A DNA stretch of 64,000 nt from Chitinophaga pinensis DSM 2588. Its GTDB lineage: Bacteria > Bacteroidota > Bacteroidia > Chitinophagales > Chitinophagaceae. Shown piece after piece: positions 47,958-56,676 of this stretch. Position 1 is the stretch's first letter. Each line of letters opens with the position of its first letter. A program made the position numbers and the translations under genes. The stretch covers positions 3,962,001 to 4,026,000 of the forward strand of contig NC_013132.1 in NCBI RefSeq assembly GCF_000024005.1, given 5' to 3'. The notes under the pieces were generated by a model. It worked only from the letters and a program-made list of their open reading frames with translations. It searched no databases and was not told the origin of the DNA.

Positions 47958-50510
47958 TCAGCGCCGTCTCTTCCATAATATCTCATAGCGGGCTTTATAA
48001 GTTGCAACATCAGGTACCTCCGCCTCTTCTGCGGCTGCCAGATGCGCGCCTGCTTTATCTTCATCGTAATAATCGGCCGACATGTAAATGGCAACCAGGT
48101 CGAGATGCGCTTCCGCCTGTTCTGCAACAGCCTCGTGTAATAACAGCAATGCCTTCTCCAGGTCTGTATCTACCCCATTGCCATCCATATAAAGACAGGC
48201 AAGCCGCCATTTCGCAAAAGCATTCCCGTTTTCTACCGCCACACCGTAGTAATAAACCGCCTGTTCATAGTTCTGCTTCACTTCGTAGATATGTCCTATT
48301 GCATCCGCCACCGGCTGCTCCTGTAATAAATGCGCTTTTGAATAGTTAAAGAGCGCCTTATCATAATCCACTACATTAAACGTCGAATGATAATAAATAT
48401 CTCCCAGGTAGAGATACGCATCCCCATGTTTACGGTCGGCCGCTTTCTGAAACCAATCAATCGCCGCAGGAATATCCACCGCTGTTCCTCTTCCATACTG
48501 ATACGAAAGGCCGAGGTTGGACATGGCGTATACTTCTCCCAGCTGCGCTGCCTGCGAATAATATGCAAATGCCTTGTCGAAATCATCATAGGCTACTTCA
48601 TACGTATGACCGATGCTGGTGAGTGCTGCCGGATTGCCCAGTTCAGCGGACTGGCGGAACAGGTCTAATGCTTTTTCATACTGCCCCTGCTCTTTATATT
48701 CCTGTGCTTCTTCAAAAAAGGTCAATGCCTTTTCTGCTGATTTTGCGACTTGTTTCAGCTGTTGTATCTCTGTTTTGGAGTAACATGCCTGCGGATAGTC
48801 ATTGAGCTCATTCTGGGCCTCTACAGATTGAAATAGACGGGTACTGCCATCTTCATCGATGACATCGATACCCTTACTATGAAAACCGAGTGCAAGTCCA
48901 TATGGCAGATAGCCAAATTTGCTGTTGATAGCCGTATATATCGCTTCTGTCAGTAAGCGCCCTGTGGCATCCATACATCCCCATAACTTGTTTTCCTGGT
49001 AGCTCAGAAAATCCTTTTTCAACCACCTGAACTGCTGATAACCCGGTGCTTTGATCCAGCGACTATTAGCGCCTACGCCAAATAAACCGGCCTCCTTGTT
49101 TTTCTTCACGATGACATAGACGGTACCATCTTCTTCCGGATTCGCGTCTTCCAGCGGAAAGATTGCCTCATACACACAGGGGAGTATCCAGCCTTTTTCA
49201 GGGATATACAGACCAGTACCTGCTGCTGATTGTACTATGAGCGCATTTAACAGCTCTTCAGCACGTATATGCAGATAGCCTTCTCCCAGTAACACATTGC
49301 CCTGGGCATCTATTAGAGTTGCACGCCCGTCCTTTGTAACGATATAATATTCTCCAAAGCATTCGATACCTGATACGGGGCCGATGACCAGTGGTTTGAA
49401 TGCATGGGTATACCAGCTTTCTTCCTGCTGATGCCCTACCAGTTTGTAGTAAGTGAATGTGTACGTTTGTTCCGCAATGATCTCTTTCACATCCCGGAAG
49501 GGGAGCAGTACCTGTCCGTCGATATCAATAATCCCCCATAATCCATCCTGCTGTACTGCGATCGCTGTGGCTGATAATACATGTCCGTCCTCATAGATTG
49601 CGGGAAGTTTAAAATTACCTTCCGTGTCTATCAGTCCAAACTTACCATGAGCTACAACCGCCGCATATCCATCTTCGAAATCATATGCATCATCAAATAC
49701 GCAGGGCATTACTTCTCTGCCCGATTTATCGATATAACCGGCTTTACCGTTTTTCATAACCACGGCCAGGTCTGCACCATAAGGAAAGCCGTATATCTCC
49801 TCATAGATAGCCGCTACTACTTCATTCCCGTCTGTATCTTTCAGCCCTTTCAGATTTCCTTCGCTGAAGACCTGGAGCTCGTCTTCATCGCCGGACATAC
49901 CTGATGCCAGTATACTCCAGCCAAATTGATACAATGGCTCATTCAGTAACTGCCTGAACGTTTTAAAATAATTACCCTGTTCCTGGAAATAAGGACAGCT
50001 ATCCAGCAATGCGGGATTATCCGCAGCAATAGCGGCTGCAAGGGCCTTATTGTTTGCATGAATGAGAGCGATCAGTTCTTCAGCCTGTGTCTCATGCGAT
50101 TCATCACTCATATTGAATACATCCCAGGCATCCAGGTGGAAGGCCGGATGGATGACTTTCCTGCTGAACCAGGTGAAGATCTTTGTTTTCGTTTCCTGGA
50201 AAGCAGCAATGTCATCAATCAGCGTGTCCTGATGCTTTTCGATAAAATCATACAAAGCCTTCAAGGCTTCAATACCGGGAGCAGCAGGCGCATATAAGCC
50301 CCCTTCACTGCCATTATAGACCGGTGGAGCAATAGCGGTTGTATCGTCAAAGAGGGGATGAAATAAAAGCGGGAATTCATACTTCCATTCCATCATCATA
50401 CGCACATCCGTATCGTTTACGCCGTAACTGGCAAGGGGCATTGTTGTTGCAGACGATTTTGCTGTAACCTCGTTCCCGGAGAGGTTATACAAATACATTC
50501 TATGTGACAT
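47958..50510 (-). CDS. WG-repeat and Sel1-repeat protein
   Basis: An 850-residue soluble protein with no signal peptide. After about 215 helical N-terminal residues it has WG-type repeats (about 220-560: 'GKAGYIDKSGREVMPCVFDDAYDFEDGYAAV', 'GKFGLIDTEGNFKLPAIYEDG', 'GLWGIIDIDGQVLLPF', 'KLWGCMDATGRLL'). Sel1/TPR-like repeats follow (about 600-830: 'ALDLFRQSAELGNPAALTSIGHTYE', 'AMSNLGLSYQYGRGTAVDIPAAIDWFQKAAD', 'AYLYLGDIYY'). Both repeat types are protein-interaction scaffolds. WG repeats recur in toxin-immunity and stress proteins. The partner is unknown. Confidence 0.88.
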   Translation of the reverse strand: MSHRMYLYNLSGNEVTAKSSATTMPLASYGVNDTDVRMMMEWKYEFPLLFHPLFDDTTAIAPPVYNGSEGGLYAPAAPGIEALKALYDFIEKHQDTLIDDIAAFQETKTKIFTWFSRKVIHPAFHLDAWDVFNMSDESHETQAEELIALIHANNKALAAAIAADNPALLDSCPYFQEQGNYFKTFRQLLNEPLYQFGWSILASGMSGDEDELQVFSEGNLKGLKDTDGNEVVAAIYEEIYGFPYGADLAVVMKNGKAGYIDKSGREVMPCVFDDAYDFEDGYAAVVAHGKFGLIDTEGNFKLPAIYEDGHVLSATAIAVQQDGLWGIIDIDGQVLLPFRDVKEIIAEQTYTFTYYKLVGHQQEESWYTHAFKPLVIGPVSGIECFGEYYIVTKDGRATLIDAQGNVLLGEGYLHIRAEELLNALIVQSAAGTGLYIPEKGWILPCVYEAIFPLEDANPEEDGTVYVIVKKNKEAGLFGVGANSRWIKAPGYQQFRWLKKDFLSYQENKLWGCMDATGRLLTEAIYTAINSKFGYLPYGLALGFHSKGIDVIDEDGSTRLFQSVEAQNELNDYPQACYSKTEIQQLKQVAKSAEKALTFFEEAQEYKEQGQYEKALDLFRQSAELGNPAALTSIGHTYEVAYDDFDKAFAYYSQAAQLGEVYAMSNLGLSYQYGRGTAVDIPAAIDWFQKAADRKHGDAYLYLGDIYYHSTFNVVDYDKALFNYSKAHLLQEQPVADAIGHIYEVKQNYEQAVYYYGVAVENGNAFAKWRLACLYMDGNGVDTDLEKALLLLHEAVAEQAEAHLDLVAIYMSADYYDEDKAGAHLAAAEEAEVPDVATYKARYEILWKRRR

Positions 50511-50610
50511 GGTTAATCCGTTCTATTTACTACGGACAAATGTATATGAAAACAACAGTATTGCCGATCCCGGAAATCCAGTAGTTTTAACTTATCGCAT
50601 GATTGTCTGC

Positions 50611-50642
50611 TTTGTTTTATAAAATAAATTAATATATATTCG
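50611..50642 (+). promoter_or_regulatory. promoter of the PD40-like lipoprotein gene
   Basis: TTTG (50611-50614) and TATATTCG (50635-50642), spaced by 20 bases, fit the Bacteroidota -33/-7 pattern with one change in the -7 element. The start codon lies 58 bases further on. Confidence 0.5.
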
Positions 50643-50699
50643 CCTCGGGACAAAAAAAGTAGTACAGCCTCCAATCCCTTATCTCTTCAAATTCATTGT

Positions 50700-51230
50700 A
50701 TGAAAAAAGTAATCCTCGGATCATTTACATTGATCCTGTTCTCCTCTGCAATACTGTTATTCCAGATCAGTTGTCAGAAGTCTGCCGATGCCCAGGCAGG
50801 TAACGGAAACGGCACTTATACCCTGCCTCCGGCAACAAGAGCCACATTGGGTGGTGTCATTGTTGGGGATGGTCTTGCGGTAAGCAATACAGGTGTACTG
50901 TCTGTTGATCCTGCTGCAGGAAGCGCCACACAGCTAAACAAGATTGTTTTTTCCAAATATGACGTGGATAAAGGTAATGAGATCTGGCTGATGAATTATG
51001 ATGGAACCGGTCAGACGAAGGTCAACATCACACTGCCTGCTGGTGTGGAAATAGATGGTGATGCACATCTCTCTCCTGATGGTAAAAAACTCTTTTTCGT
51101 TGGTATTGATACAAAGGCGACAGCGAATAAAGATGATATCTATTCCTGTGATGTAGATGGTAAGAACCTGAAGAAGATTTATGATATGCCGGCAAGTAAT
51201 GGTCATACGAACCTGAGCGGCGTATATTAG
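50700..51230 (+). CDS. short lipoprotein with PD40/TolB-like segment
   Basis: A 176-residue lipoprotein: signal peptide with lipobox-like 'QISC' (Cys25). Residues 40-70 ('ATRATLGGVIVGDGLAVSNTGVLSVD') resemble the repeat seen in phage tail-fibre proteins. The rest has two beta-propeller-like units ('NEIWLMNYDGTGQTKVN', 'DGDAHLSPDGKKLFFVG', 'DDIYSCDVDGKNLKKIYDMP'). Two blades cannot make a propeller, so it is either a truncated relic of a longer TolB-like protein or needs partners. A clean terminator follows right after the stop. Confidence 0.7.
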   Translation: MKKVILGSFTLILFSSAILLFQISCQKSADAQAGNGNGTYTLPPATRATLGGVIVGDGLAVSNTGVLSVDPAAGSATQLNKIVFSKYDVDKGNEIWLMNYDGTGQTKVNITLPAGVEIDGDAHLSPDGKKLFFVGIDTKATANKDDIYSCDVDGKNLKKIYDMPASNGHTNLSGVY

Positions 51231-51234
51231 TCAT

Positions 51235-51278
51235 AAAGGGAGGCTGCTGCATACTTGTGCCATAGCCTCCCTTTATTC
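51235..51278 (+). terminator. intrinsic terminator between convergent genes
   Basis: Perfect 11-base arms AAAGGGAGGCT (51235-51245) and AGCCTCCCTTT (51264-51274), beginning 4 bases after the lipoprotein stop. Confidence 0.8.
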
Positions 51279-51302
51279 AATAATTGATTTGATACACTTT
51301 TC

Positions 51303-51881
51303 TTATAAGGTCACCCGCTTCCTGTTCACACTATAGTTATCGTAATCCGCGTGATGCCAGAAGTCTTTTAATCCCAGCTTTTCATATGCTTCCGTTTCAT
51401 CTGCATACATCGGATACAATCCTGCAATATTGATTTTATAATCAGTGCCGACGTCTATATCGGTATAATCTTCCCGCTCAAGTATACTCGGTGCAAATAC
51501 AAAGAATGCATCCATATCAGAATCCTCGCTGATACGCGTACCGAAATTGATGGTCTGTCCATACAAAAAAGGACAATCCCCGCGTAGTTTATTCGCAATA
51601 TACGCTGCCACCTGTCCCCAGGCATCGTTGTCAGAAGCCACACATACGCATAACTCCGGACGCCCTGATTTCCACTCCGCATGTGTACCCAGTGAAAGAC
51701 CATAAGTAAAGGCTGTGGTATACCCCTTTTCCGGGATATCCTTGTATACAATGGCCGTGATACCCGGTAATCCTTCAATCATACTGCTCTCCCTGTAGAA
51801 AGCGGGCTCCACCTGGAAGATCTTATCAAGGTGTTCCAGGTAAAGTGCAGCCGGTGTTTTTGCTGTTGAGTTATTTGTCAT
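51303..51881 (-). CDS. suppressor-of-fused (SUFU) domain protein
   Basis: A 192-residue protein matching the bacterial SUFU domain: 'PAALYLEHLDKIFQVEPAF', 'GITAIVYKDIPEKGYTTAFTYGLSLGTH', 'RPELCVCVASDNDAWGQVAAYIANKLRG', 'FLYGQTINFGTRISEDSDMDAFFVFAP', 'INIAGLYPMYADETEAYEKLGLKDFW'. In bacteria this domain is often an immunity protein for polymorphic toxins. No toxin gene is adjacent, so here it may be an orphan immunity protein. It is transcribed alone. Confidence 0.87.
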   Translation of the reverse strand: MTNNSTAKTPAALYLEHLDKIFQVEPAFYRESSMIEGLPGITAIVYKDIPEKGYTTAFTYGLSLGTHAEWKSGRPELCVCVASDNDAWGQVAAYIANKLRGDCPFLYGQTINFGTRISEDSDMDAFFVFAPSILEREDYTDIDVGTDYKINIAGLYPMYADETEAYEKLGLKDFWHHADYDNYSVNRKRVTL

Positions 51882-51968
51882 CAGATATTTATTGGAAACG
51901 TGTCAAGATAGGTTTTTTCTTTTACTCATCCTGTTAATGTACATTTACAACTATAAAATCCACCAGTT

Positions 51969-52661
51969 ATGAAAACAATCATCCATTTTTTCTTTATCCT
52001 GTTTTTTGCTGTAACATTGACGGCATCCGCCCAGGCTCAAAATGCTCCGGCAGGCGCCTGGAAAGCGGAAACAGGAAACACGCATGCTTTAATGTTGATC
52101 ATCCCTGGTTATTTCAGTATTATCACCTATGATGCCACCGGTTTTAAATCAACTATGGGAGGCACCTGGGATGATAACGGTATTACGAACATCGAATTTA
52201 ATTCTGCAGACTCTGCACAGGTCGGTACGAGACCCGAAGCCAATGTCACTTTTGAAGGAGATAATATTGTCACCACTTTAGGCGATAAAACAACTACCTG
52301 GACAAGAATAGATGATGGTAACAGTCCGATGGCAGGTGTATGGCAGATCACTGGCAGAGAGAATAACGGTACTATGAATACCATGCAACCCGGTGACAGA
52401 AAAACCATTAAAATACTCACAGGCACAAAGTTTCAGTGGATCGCCATGAATACTAAAACAGGACAGTTCTTTGGGTCCGGCGGTGGTGCTTATACATTTG
52501 AAAATGGGGTATATACAGAAAAGATAGAATTCTTCTCCAGAGATAACAGCAGGGTAGGTGCAACGCTTACATTTAAAGGGAGTGTATCAGGCAATAAATG
52601 GGATCATAGTGGCAAGAGCTCAAAAGGAGATCCTATCCATGAAGAATGGACACGTAAGTAA
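51969..52661 (+). CDS. secreted hypothetical protein
   Basis: A 230-residue exported protein with signal peptide ('MKTIIHFFFILFFAVTLTASAQAQ'). It contains two similar beta-rich halves: 'PAGAWKAETGNTHALMLIIPGYFSIITYD' near the start and 'MAGVWQITGRENNGTM' in the second half, each ending in a strand with a 'W' motif. This suggests a duplicated lipocalin-like or beta-sandwich unit. No family recognised. It stands alone between the SUFU gene and the Oar-like receptor. Confidence 0.65.
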   Translation: MKTIIHFFFILFFAVTLTASAQAQNAPAGAWKAETGNTHALMLIIPGYFSIITYDATGFKSTMGGTWDDNGITNIEFNSADSAQVGTRPEANVTFEGDNIVTTLGDKTTTWTRIDDGNSPMAGVWQITGRENNGTMNTMQPGDRKTIKILTGTKFQWIAMNTKTGQFFGSGGGAYTFENGVYTEKIEFFSRDNSRVGATLTFKGSVSGNKWDHSGKSSKGDPIHEEWTRK

Positions 52662-52747
52662 TGTCGCACTGACGCGTAATATGAAATCTTCGTTAACAAG
52701 CCGTAACTGTATTGCATTGCTTTCAGCATGACTATATTTTCGCGCTT

Positions 52748-55700
52748 ATGAAACCTATATTTGCCAGCATTACATTGCTACTGCTGTGTTGTTTAGCCCA
52801 TACACAGTTGTTCGCCCAGACCACGCAAGCCTCCATTGCAGGGGTCGTTGCAGATGAAAACAAACAGTTGATTCCCGGTGCATCCGTGCTTGTCCGGAAT
52901 GAATCTACTGGTTTTAGTAGCAGGACCATTACAAACACAAAAGGTGAATTCCTGCTGAAGGAATTGCCACTCGGTGGACCATACACCGTAACCGTATCTT
53001 TCGTAGGCTACAGCGAACAGAAACTTTCCGGCTACGCGCTTAACCAGGGAGATATCGTCAGGATCAATGTAGGTATGAGATCTTCTACCGTAGGGATGAA
53101 AGAAATCACCGTTTCCGGTAATGCACTGAAGAACAAAACAGAAAACTTTGGCGCTGCTACCACTGTTACTGCGCGTGATATCGCCAGATTACCGGTGAAC
53201 GGACGTAACTTCTCCTCACTCATTGATCTCTCTCCATTGAGTAGCGGCGGTAACCTGGCAGGTCAGCTGGGCTCTTCTACCAACATTACCATCGATGGTA
53301 CCAGTGCGAAAAACCCGACTTCCAGCAGCGGAACGAACGCCCGTATCGGCGGTCCTTACGCATTATCCATGGAGGCGATCAGGGAATTCAAAGTCGTCAC
53401 TAACCAGTACGACGTAACGTTTGGCCGTAGTGGTGGTGGTACCATCAGTACGGTAACAAAATCAGGTACCAATACCTTCTCAGGGAGCGCCTTCCTGTTT
53501 TACAGAGCGGATCAGCTGTCCTCCAATTATGACATCCGTGGTGCGAAGCGTGTCAATGACTTTTCTACCAAACAGTTCGGTTTCACCTTATCAGGACCGA
53601 TTGTAAAAGACAAAGCGCATTTCTTCGTCGCATGGGATCGTCAGGCAGATGCCCGCCCTTTACAGCTGGCAGATATTCAGTCACCTGCAGATGAAAAACG
53701 TCTGAACGTTACACAAAGTACCCTGGATAATTTCCTGAACATTGCCCGTGGCAAATACGGTGTGTCCAATGCACCTCAGTTCGGCTCTTTCGATAAGAAA
53801 AGAAGCACAGATGCGATCTTTGCCCGTGTAGATATCCAGCTGAGTGAGAAAAGTCTGCTGACACTGCGCGACAACTATATCAGTGACCGCGCACCATTAG
53901 GTCGGGACGATAATACCTCCATCAACCTGTATGAAGTATATGCGGATGCAAAAGCTGTGAACAACAGTATCCTCGCTACTTTACGTACGGTGCTGAACCC
54001 ACGGCTGACAAACGAACTGAAAGTACAACACCTGTATACCTTTGAAGAAAGTTCACCGGGTAGCCAGTTGCCAAAACAGAACATTCCTCGTGCAATCATT
54101 GAACGCGTAGAATCAAATGTGGGTGGTAACAGCGTATTTACCAATATTCAGTTGGGTGGTCAGCGTTATTCTCCGGAACACTTCTATAACCACGTCGTGC
54201 AACTGGTAGATAACGTTTATTTCAGTACCAATAAGGCCAACTTTACCTTCGGTACAGATATCATGTATAGTCACATGAACTCCCTGTATGGTAGTGAAAT
54301 GAATGGTCGCTTTTACTTTACCGGTCTGGAGAATTTTAACAACATGACGCCATACCGCTATGCACGTGAAGTAGCGCTGGCGGATGACCCAAGCATCAAC
54401 CAGAATGTGGTAGCAGGCGGCCTGTATGCACAGATGCAGACCAAACTCTTCAAAGGTTTTGAAATGATTGCCGGTATCCGTGCTGATTATACTACCTATC
54501 TGAATAATGCCAACTTCAACCCGATAGTATACCAGGAACTCGGACTGCGTACGGATAATAAACTGAATACATTCCAGTTACAGCCGCGCTTACAGTTCAA
54601 CTGGGATATCAATGATAAACACAAAGACTACCTGCGTTTTGGTGCAGCGATCTTCGGTTCCGATATCAACAACTATGCAATGATCAATAACCAGTTGTTT
54701 GATGGTACCAAGGTACTGACAGTAGATATCCAGAACGTAGGCGTACCTGCGCCTAATTTCGTGGAATACCGTAAGAATCCTTCATCTGCGCCTGGTAAAG
54801 AGTTGTTTGACCAACTGGGACTGGACCGTCAGGGTACCATTAACATGAATGGTAAAGACGCCCGTATCCCGGTAGTATACAAAGCGAATATCTCTTACAA
54901 CCACTTCTTCAATGAGCGCTTTAAAATGGGTATCACTGCTTTCATGACCCTGGCGCGTCATAACTACATGTACGTAGACCGTAACATGGTCGACAATCCA
55001 TTGTTCACGCTGCCCAACGAAGGCAACCGCGGCGTCTTTGTACCTTTGGATAGTGTGAAGAGAGCAACAGGTAACTCCAACTGGATGGACGGCCGTAAGA
55101 GCAAAAAAGTGGGTCGTGTACTGGAGCTGAACAGTGAAGGGAAGGTGAACCAGTTTGCTTTTGTCGTAGATGGTACCTACCGTTATTTCAGAGATGGTGA
55201 GATCTCCTTCAGCTATACCTGGAATGATGCAAAAGATAACACTTCCTATAATGGCGACGTAGCTAATACAGCGACCCTGTCACTGATGGTGAAAGATGAT
55301 CCGCGTAACCTGCGTAGCATGTCTTACTCCGATAACCAGTTCCGTCATAAAGTAGTATTCTATGGTACACTACCTTCTTTCTGGGGCTTTAACATCGGTA
55401 TCCGTTATTCCGGTATCGGTGGTACCCGTTACTCGCTGGCAGTAGGCGGTAATGTGAACGGTGACTTTGTAAACTCCAATGACCTGGCTTATGTGTTTGA
55501 TACTAAAAACCAGAATGTACCTGAGAAGGTTCGTCAGGGTTTACAGTCTATTCTCGATAATCCGCTGGCATCTGAAAGTATCAAGGATTATATCAGAAAA
55601 AGCAGCGGTAAGGTGGCGGAAAGAAACGGTGGTGTAAATGCTTTCTATGGTATCTGGGATATGCGTATCGCGAATAAGATCAAGATCCATAAATCACATT

Positions 55701-55915
55701 TCGTAGAGCTTTCTGCTGATTTCTTCAACATCGCTAATATGATCAAGAAGGATTGGGGTACTATCAAAACACTGGGTAAACAGAACCTGTATTCTATCGG
55801 AGGTTTTGATAAAGACACCAGGAGCTACGTGTACAACGTGAATGTGAACTCCGGTGTGATCGTGCCTTCCGGTAATCCATGGCAGATCCAGTTTGGTATC
55901 AGATACGGCTTCTAA
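52748..55915 (+). CDS. Oar-like TonB-dependent receptor
   Basis: A 1055-residue outer-membrane receptor. I chose the ATG at 52748, which starts a good signal peptide ('MKPIFASITLLLLCCLAHTQLFAQ'). A carboxypeptidase-regulatory-like domain follows (about 28-110, 'IAGVVADENKQLIPGASVLVRNEST'), then a plug ('VNGRNFSSLIDLSPLSSGGNLAGQ', 'MEAIREFKVVTNQYDVTFGRSGGGTISTVTKSGTN') and a long barrel ending 'IQFGIRYGF'. No STN domain and no SusD partner, which fits the Oar subgroup. Substrate unknown. Codon use and GC content are typical of the right half of the window. Confidence 0.93.
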   Translation: MKPIFASITLLLLCCLAHTQLFAQTTQASIAGVVADENKQLIPGASVLVRNESTGFSSRTITNTKGEFLLKELPLGGPYTVTVSFVGYSEQKLSGYALNQGDIVRINVGMRSSTVGMKEITVSGNALKNKTENFGAATTVTARDIARLPVNGRNFSSLIDLSPLSSGGNLAGQLGSSTNITIDGTSAKNPTSSSGTNARIGGPYALSMEAIREFKVVTNQYDVTFGRSGGGTISTVTKSGTNTFSGSAFLFYRADQLSSNYDIRGAKRVNDFSTKQFGFTLSGPIVKDKAHFFVAWDRQADARPLQLADIQSPADEKRLNVTQSTLDNFLNIARGKYGVSNAPQFGSFDKKRSTDAIFARVDIQLSEKSLLTLRDNYISDRAPLGRDDNTSINLYEVYADAKAVNNSILATLRTVLNPRLTNELKVQHLYTFEESSPGSQLPKQNIPRAIIERVESNVGGNSVFTNIQLGGQRYSPEHFYNHVVQLVDNVYFSTNKANFTFGTDIMYSHMNSLYGSEMNGRFYFTGLENFNNMTPYRYAREVALADDPSINQNVVAGGLYAQMQTKLFKGFEMIAGIRADYTTYLNNANFNPIVYQELGLRTDNKLNTFQLQPRLQFNWDINDKHKDYLRFGAAIFGSDINNYAMINNQLFDGTKVLTVDIQNVGVPAPNFVEYRKNPSSAPGKELFDQLGLDRQGTINMNGKDARIPVVYKANISYNHFFNERFKMGITAFMTLARHNYMYVDRNMVDNPLFTLPNEGNRGVFVPLDSVKRATGNSNWMDGRKSKKVGRVLELNSEGKVNQFAFVVDGTYRYFRDGEISFSYTWNDAKDNTSYNGDVANTATLSLMVKDDPRNLRSMSYSDNQFRHKVVFYGTLPSFWGFNIGIRYSGIGGTRYSLAVGGNVNGDFVNSNDLAYVFDTKNQNVPEKVRQGLQSILDNPLASESIKDYIRKSSGKVAERNGGVNAFYGIWDMRIANKIKIHKSHFVELSADFFNIANMIKKDWGTIKTLGKQNLYSIGGFDKDTRSYVYNVNVNSGVIVPSGNPWQIQFGIRYGF

Positions 55916-55933
55916 GTACAAAGTTATTTATAC

Positions 55934-55973
55934 AAAAAAAAAGAAAGGGCGTTCCGTTACGGACGCCCTTTTG
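55934..55973. terminator. bidirectional terminator between the Oar-like and ompH genes
   Basis: AAAGGGCGT (55945-55953) and ACGCCCTTT (55964-55972) form a hairpin with an A-rich run on the left and TTTT on the right. It can serve both convergent genes. Confidence 0.85.
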
Positions 55974-55993
55974 GGTTCACAATGGATGAATGA

Positions 55994-56506
55994 CTACTTA
56001 ATACCGAGTTTCTGTTTCGCTGCTGGTAACAGATCCTCACAGGTAGCCGTTATAACAATATCTTTTGAGTTATCGAGTACACAGGCAAATCCTTTCTCCG
56101 CAGCCAGGTCTGATACCGCCTTCTTCGCTTTTGCAATGATCGGTGCTGTCAGCTGTTGTTCTCTTTCGGCCATGCGCTGTTCCATACGTGCGTTATACTG
56201 TTCTATATTGGCCTTCATCATCTCCAGTTCTTTGAGTTTCGTTTCTCTGATGTCCGGTTTTAATGTAGGCTCCGCCTCCTGGAACTTGGACACTTTCGCC
56301 TGAAATTCAGTCACCAGTTCCTGGCCGTCTTTCGCCAGTTCCTGCTGATAAACCTGTAGTGTATCAAATGCTTTTTTTGCTTCCGGCATACCGGTGATCA
56401 ACTGTTGCATATTAATATAGGCAATCTTCGTTTGGGCAAATCCTGTTGATGAAATAAATACCGTGAATACAGCTAACGCCAATGCAAGTGTACATTTCCT
56501 GAGCAT
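55994..56506 (-). CDS. OmpH/Skp family periplasmic chaperone
   Basis: A 170-residue protein. I chose the ATG at 56506 over a TTG at 56512. Signal peptide ('LALALAVFTVFISSTGFAQ') is followed by the Skp-type start 'KIAYINMQQLITGMPEAKKAFDTLQ'. A long coiled-coil arm (about 55-125, 'LKELEMMKANIEQYNARMEQRMAEREQQ') and the end 'AVSDLAAEKGFACVLDNS' follow. Skp-like chaperones hold outer-membrane proteins in the periplasm. Two cysteines in the C-terminal part are a small oddity. Confidence 0.9.
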   Translation of the reverse strand: MLRKCTLALALAVFTVFISSTGFAQTKIAYINMQQLITGMPEAKKAFDTLQVYQQELAKDGQELVTEFQAKVSKFQEAEPTLKPDIRETKLKELEMMKANIEQYNARMEQRMAEREQQLTAPIIAKAKKAVSDLAAEKGFACVLDNSKDIVITATCEDLLPAAKQKLGIK

Positions 56507-56624
56507 AATCAATTTAGTTAAGAGTGTTTACGTATAGGTTCGCTGTAAAAATGCCTAATCGTATTTAAATAAAAAGTTAAGGGATTGATAAAGGAACGTT
56601 AACTAATATTGGCTTCATATAAAC

Positions 56625-56660
56625 AAAAAGGCTATCCGTCACTAACGGATAGCCCTTTTA
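56625..56660 (-). terminator. intrinsic terminator after the fucosidase gene
   Basis: GGCTATCCGT and ACGGATAGCC (56630-56639, 56645-56654) flanked by A-rich and T-rich runs. It lies 17 bases past the stop of the GH29 gene. Confidence 0.82.
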
Positions 56661-56676
56661 ATTGTCTCTGAGTAAC

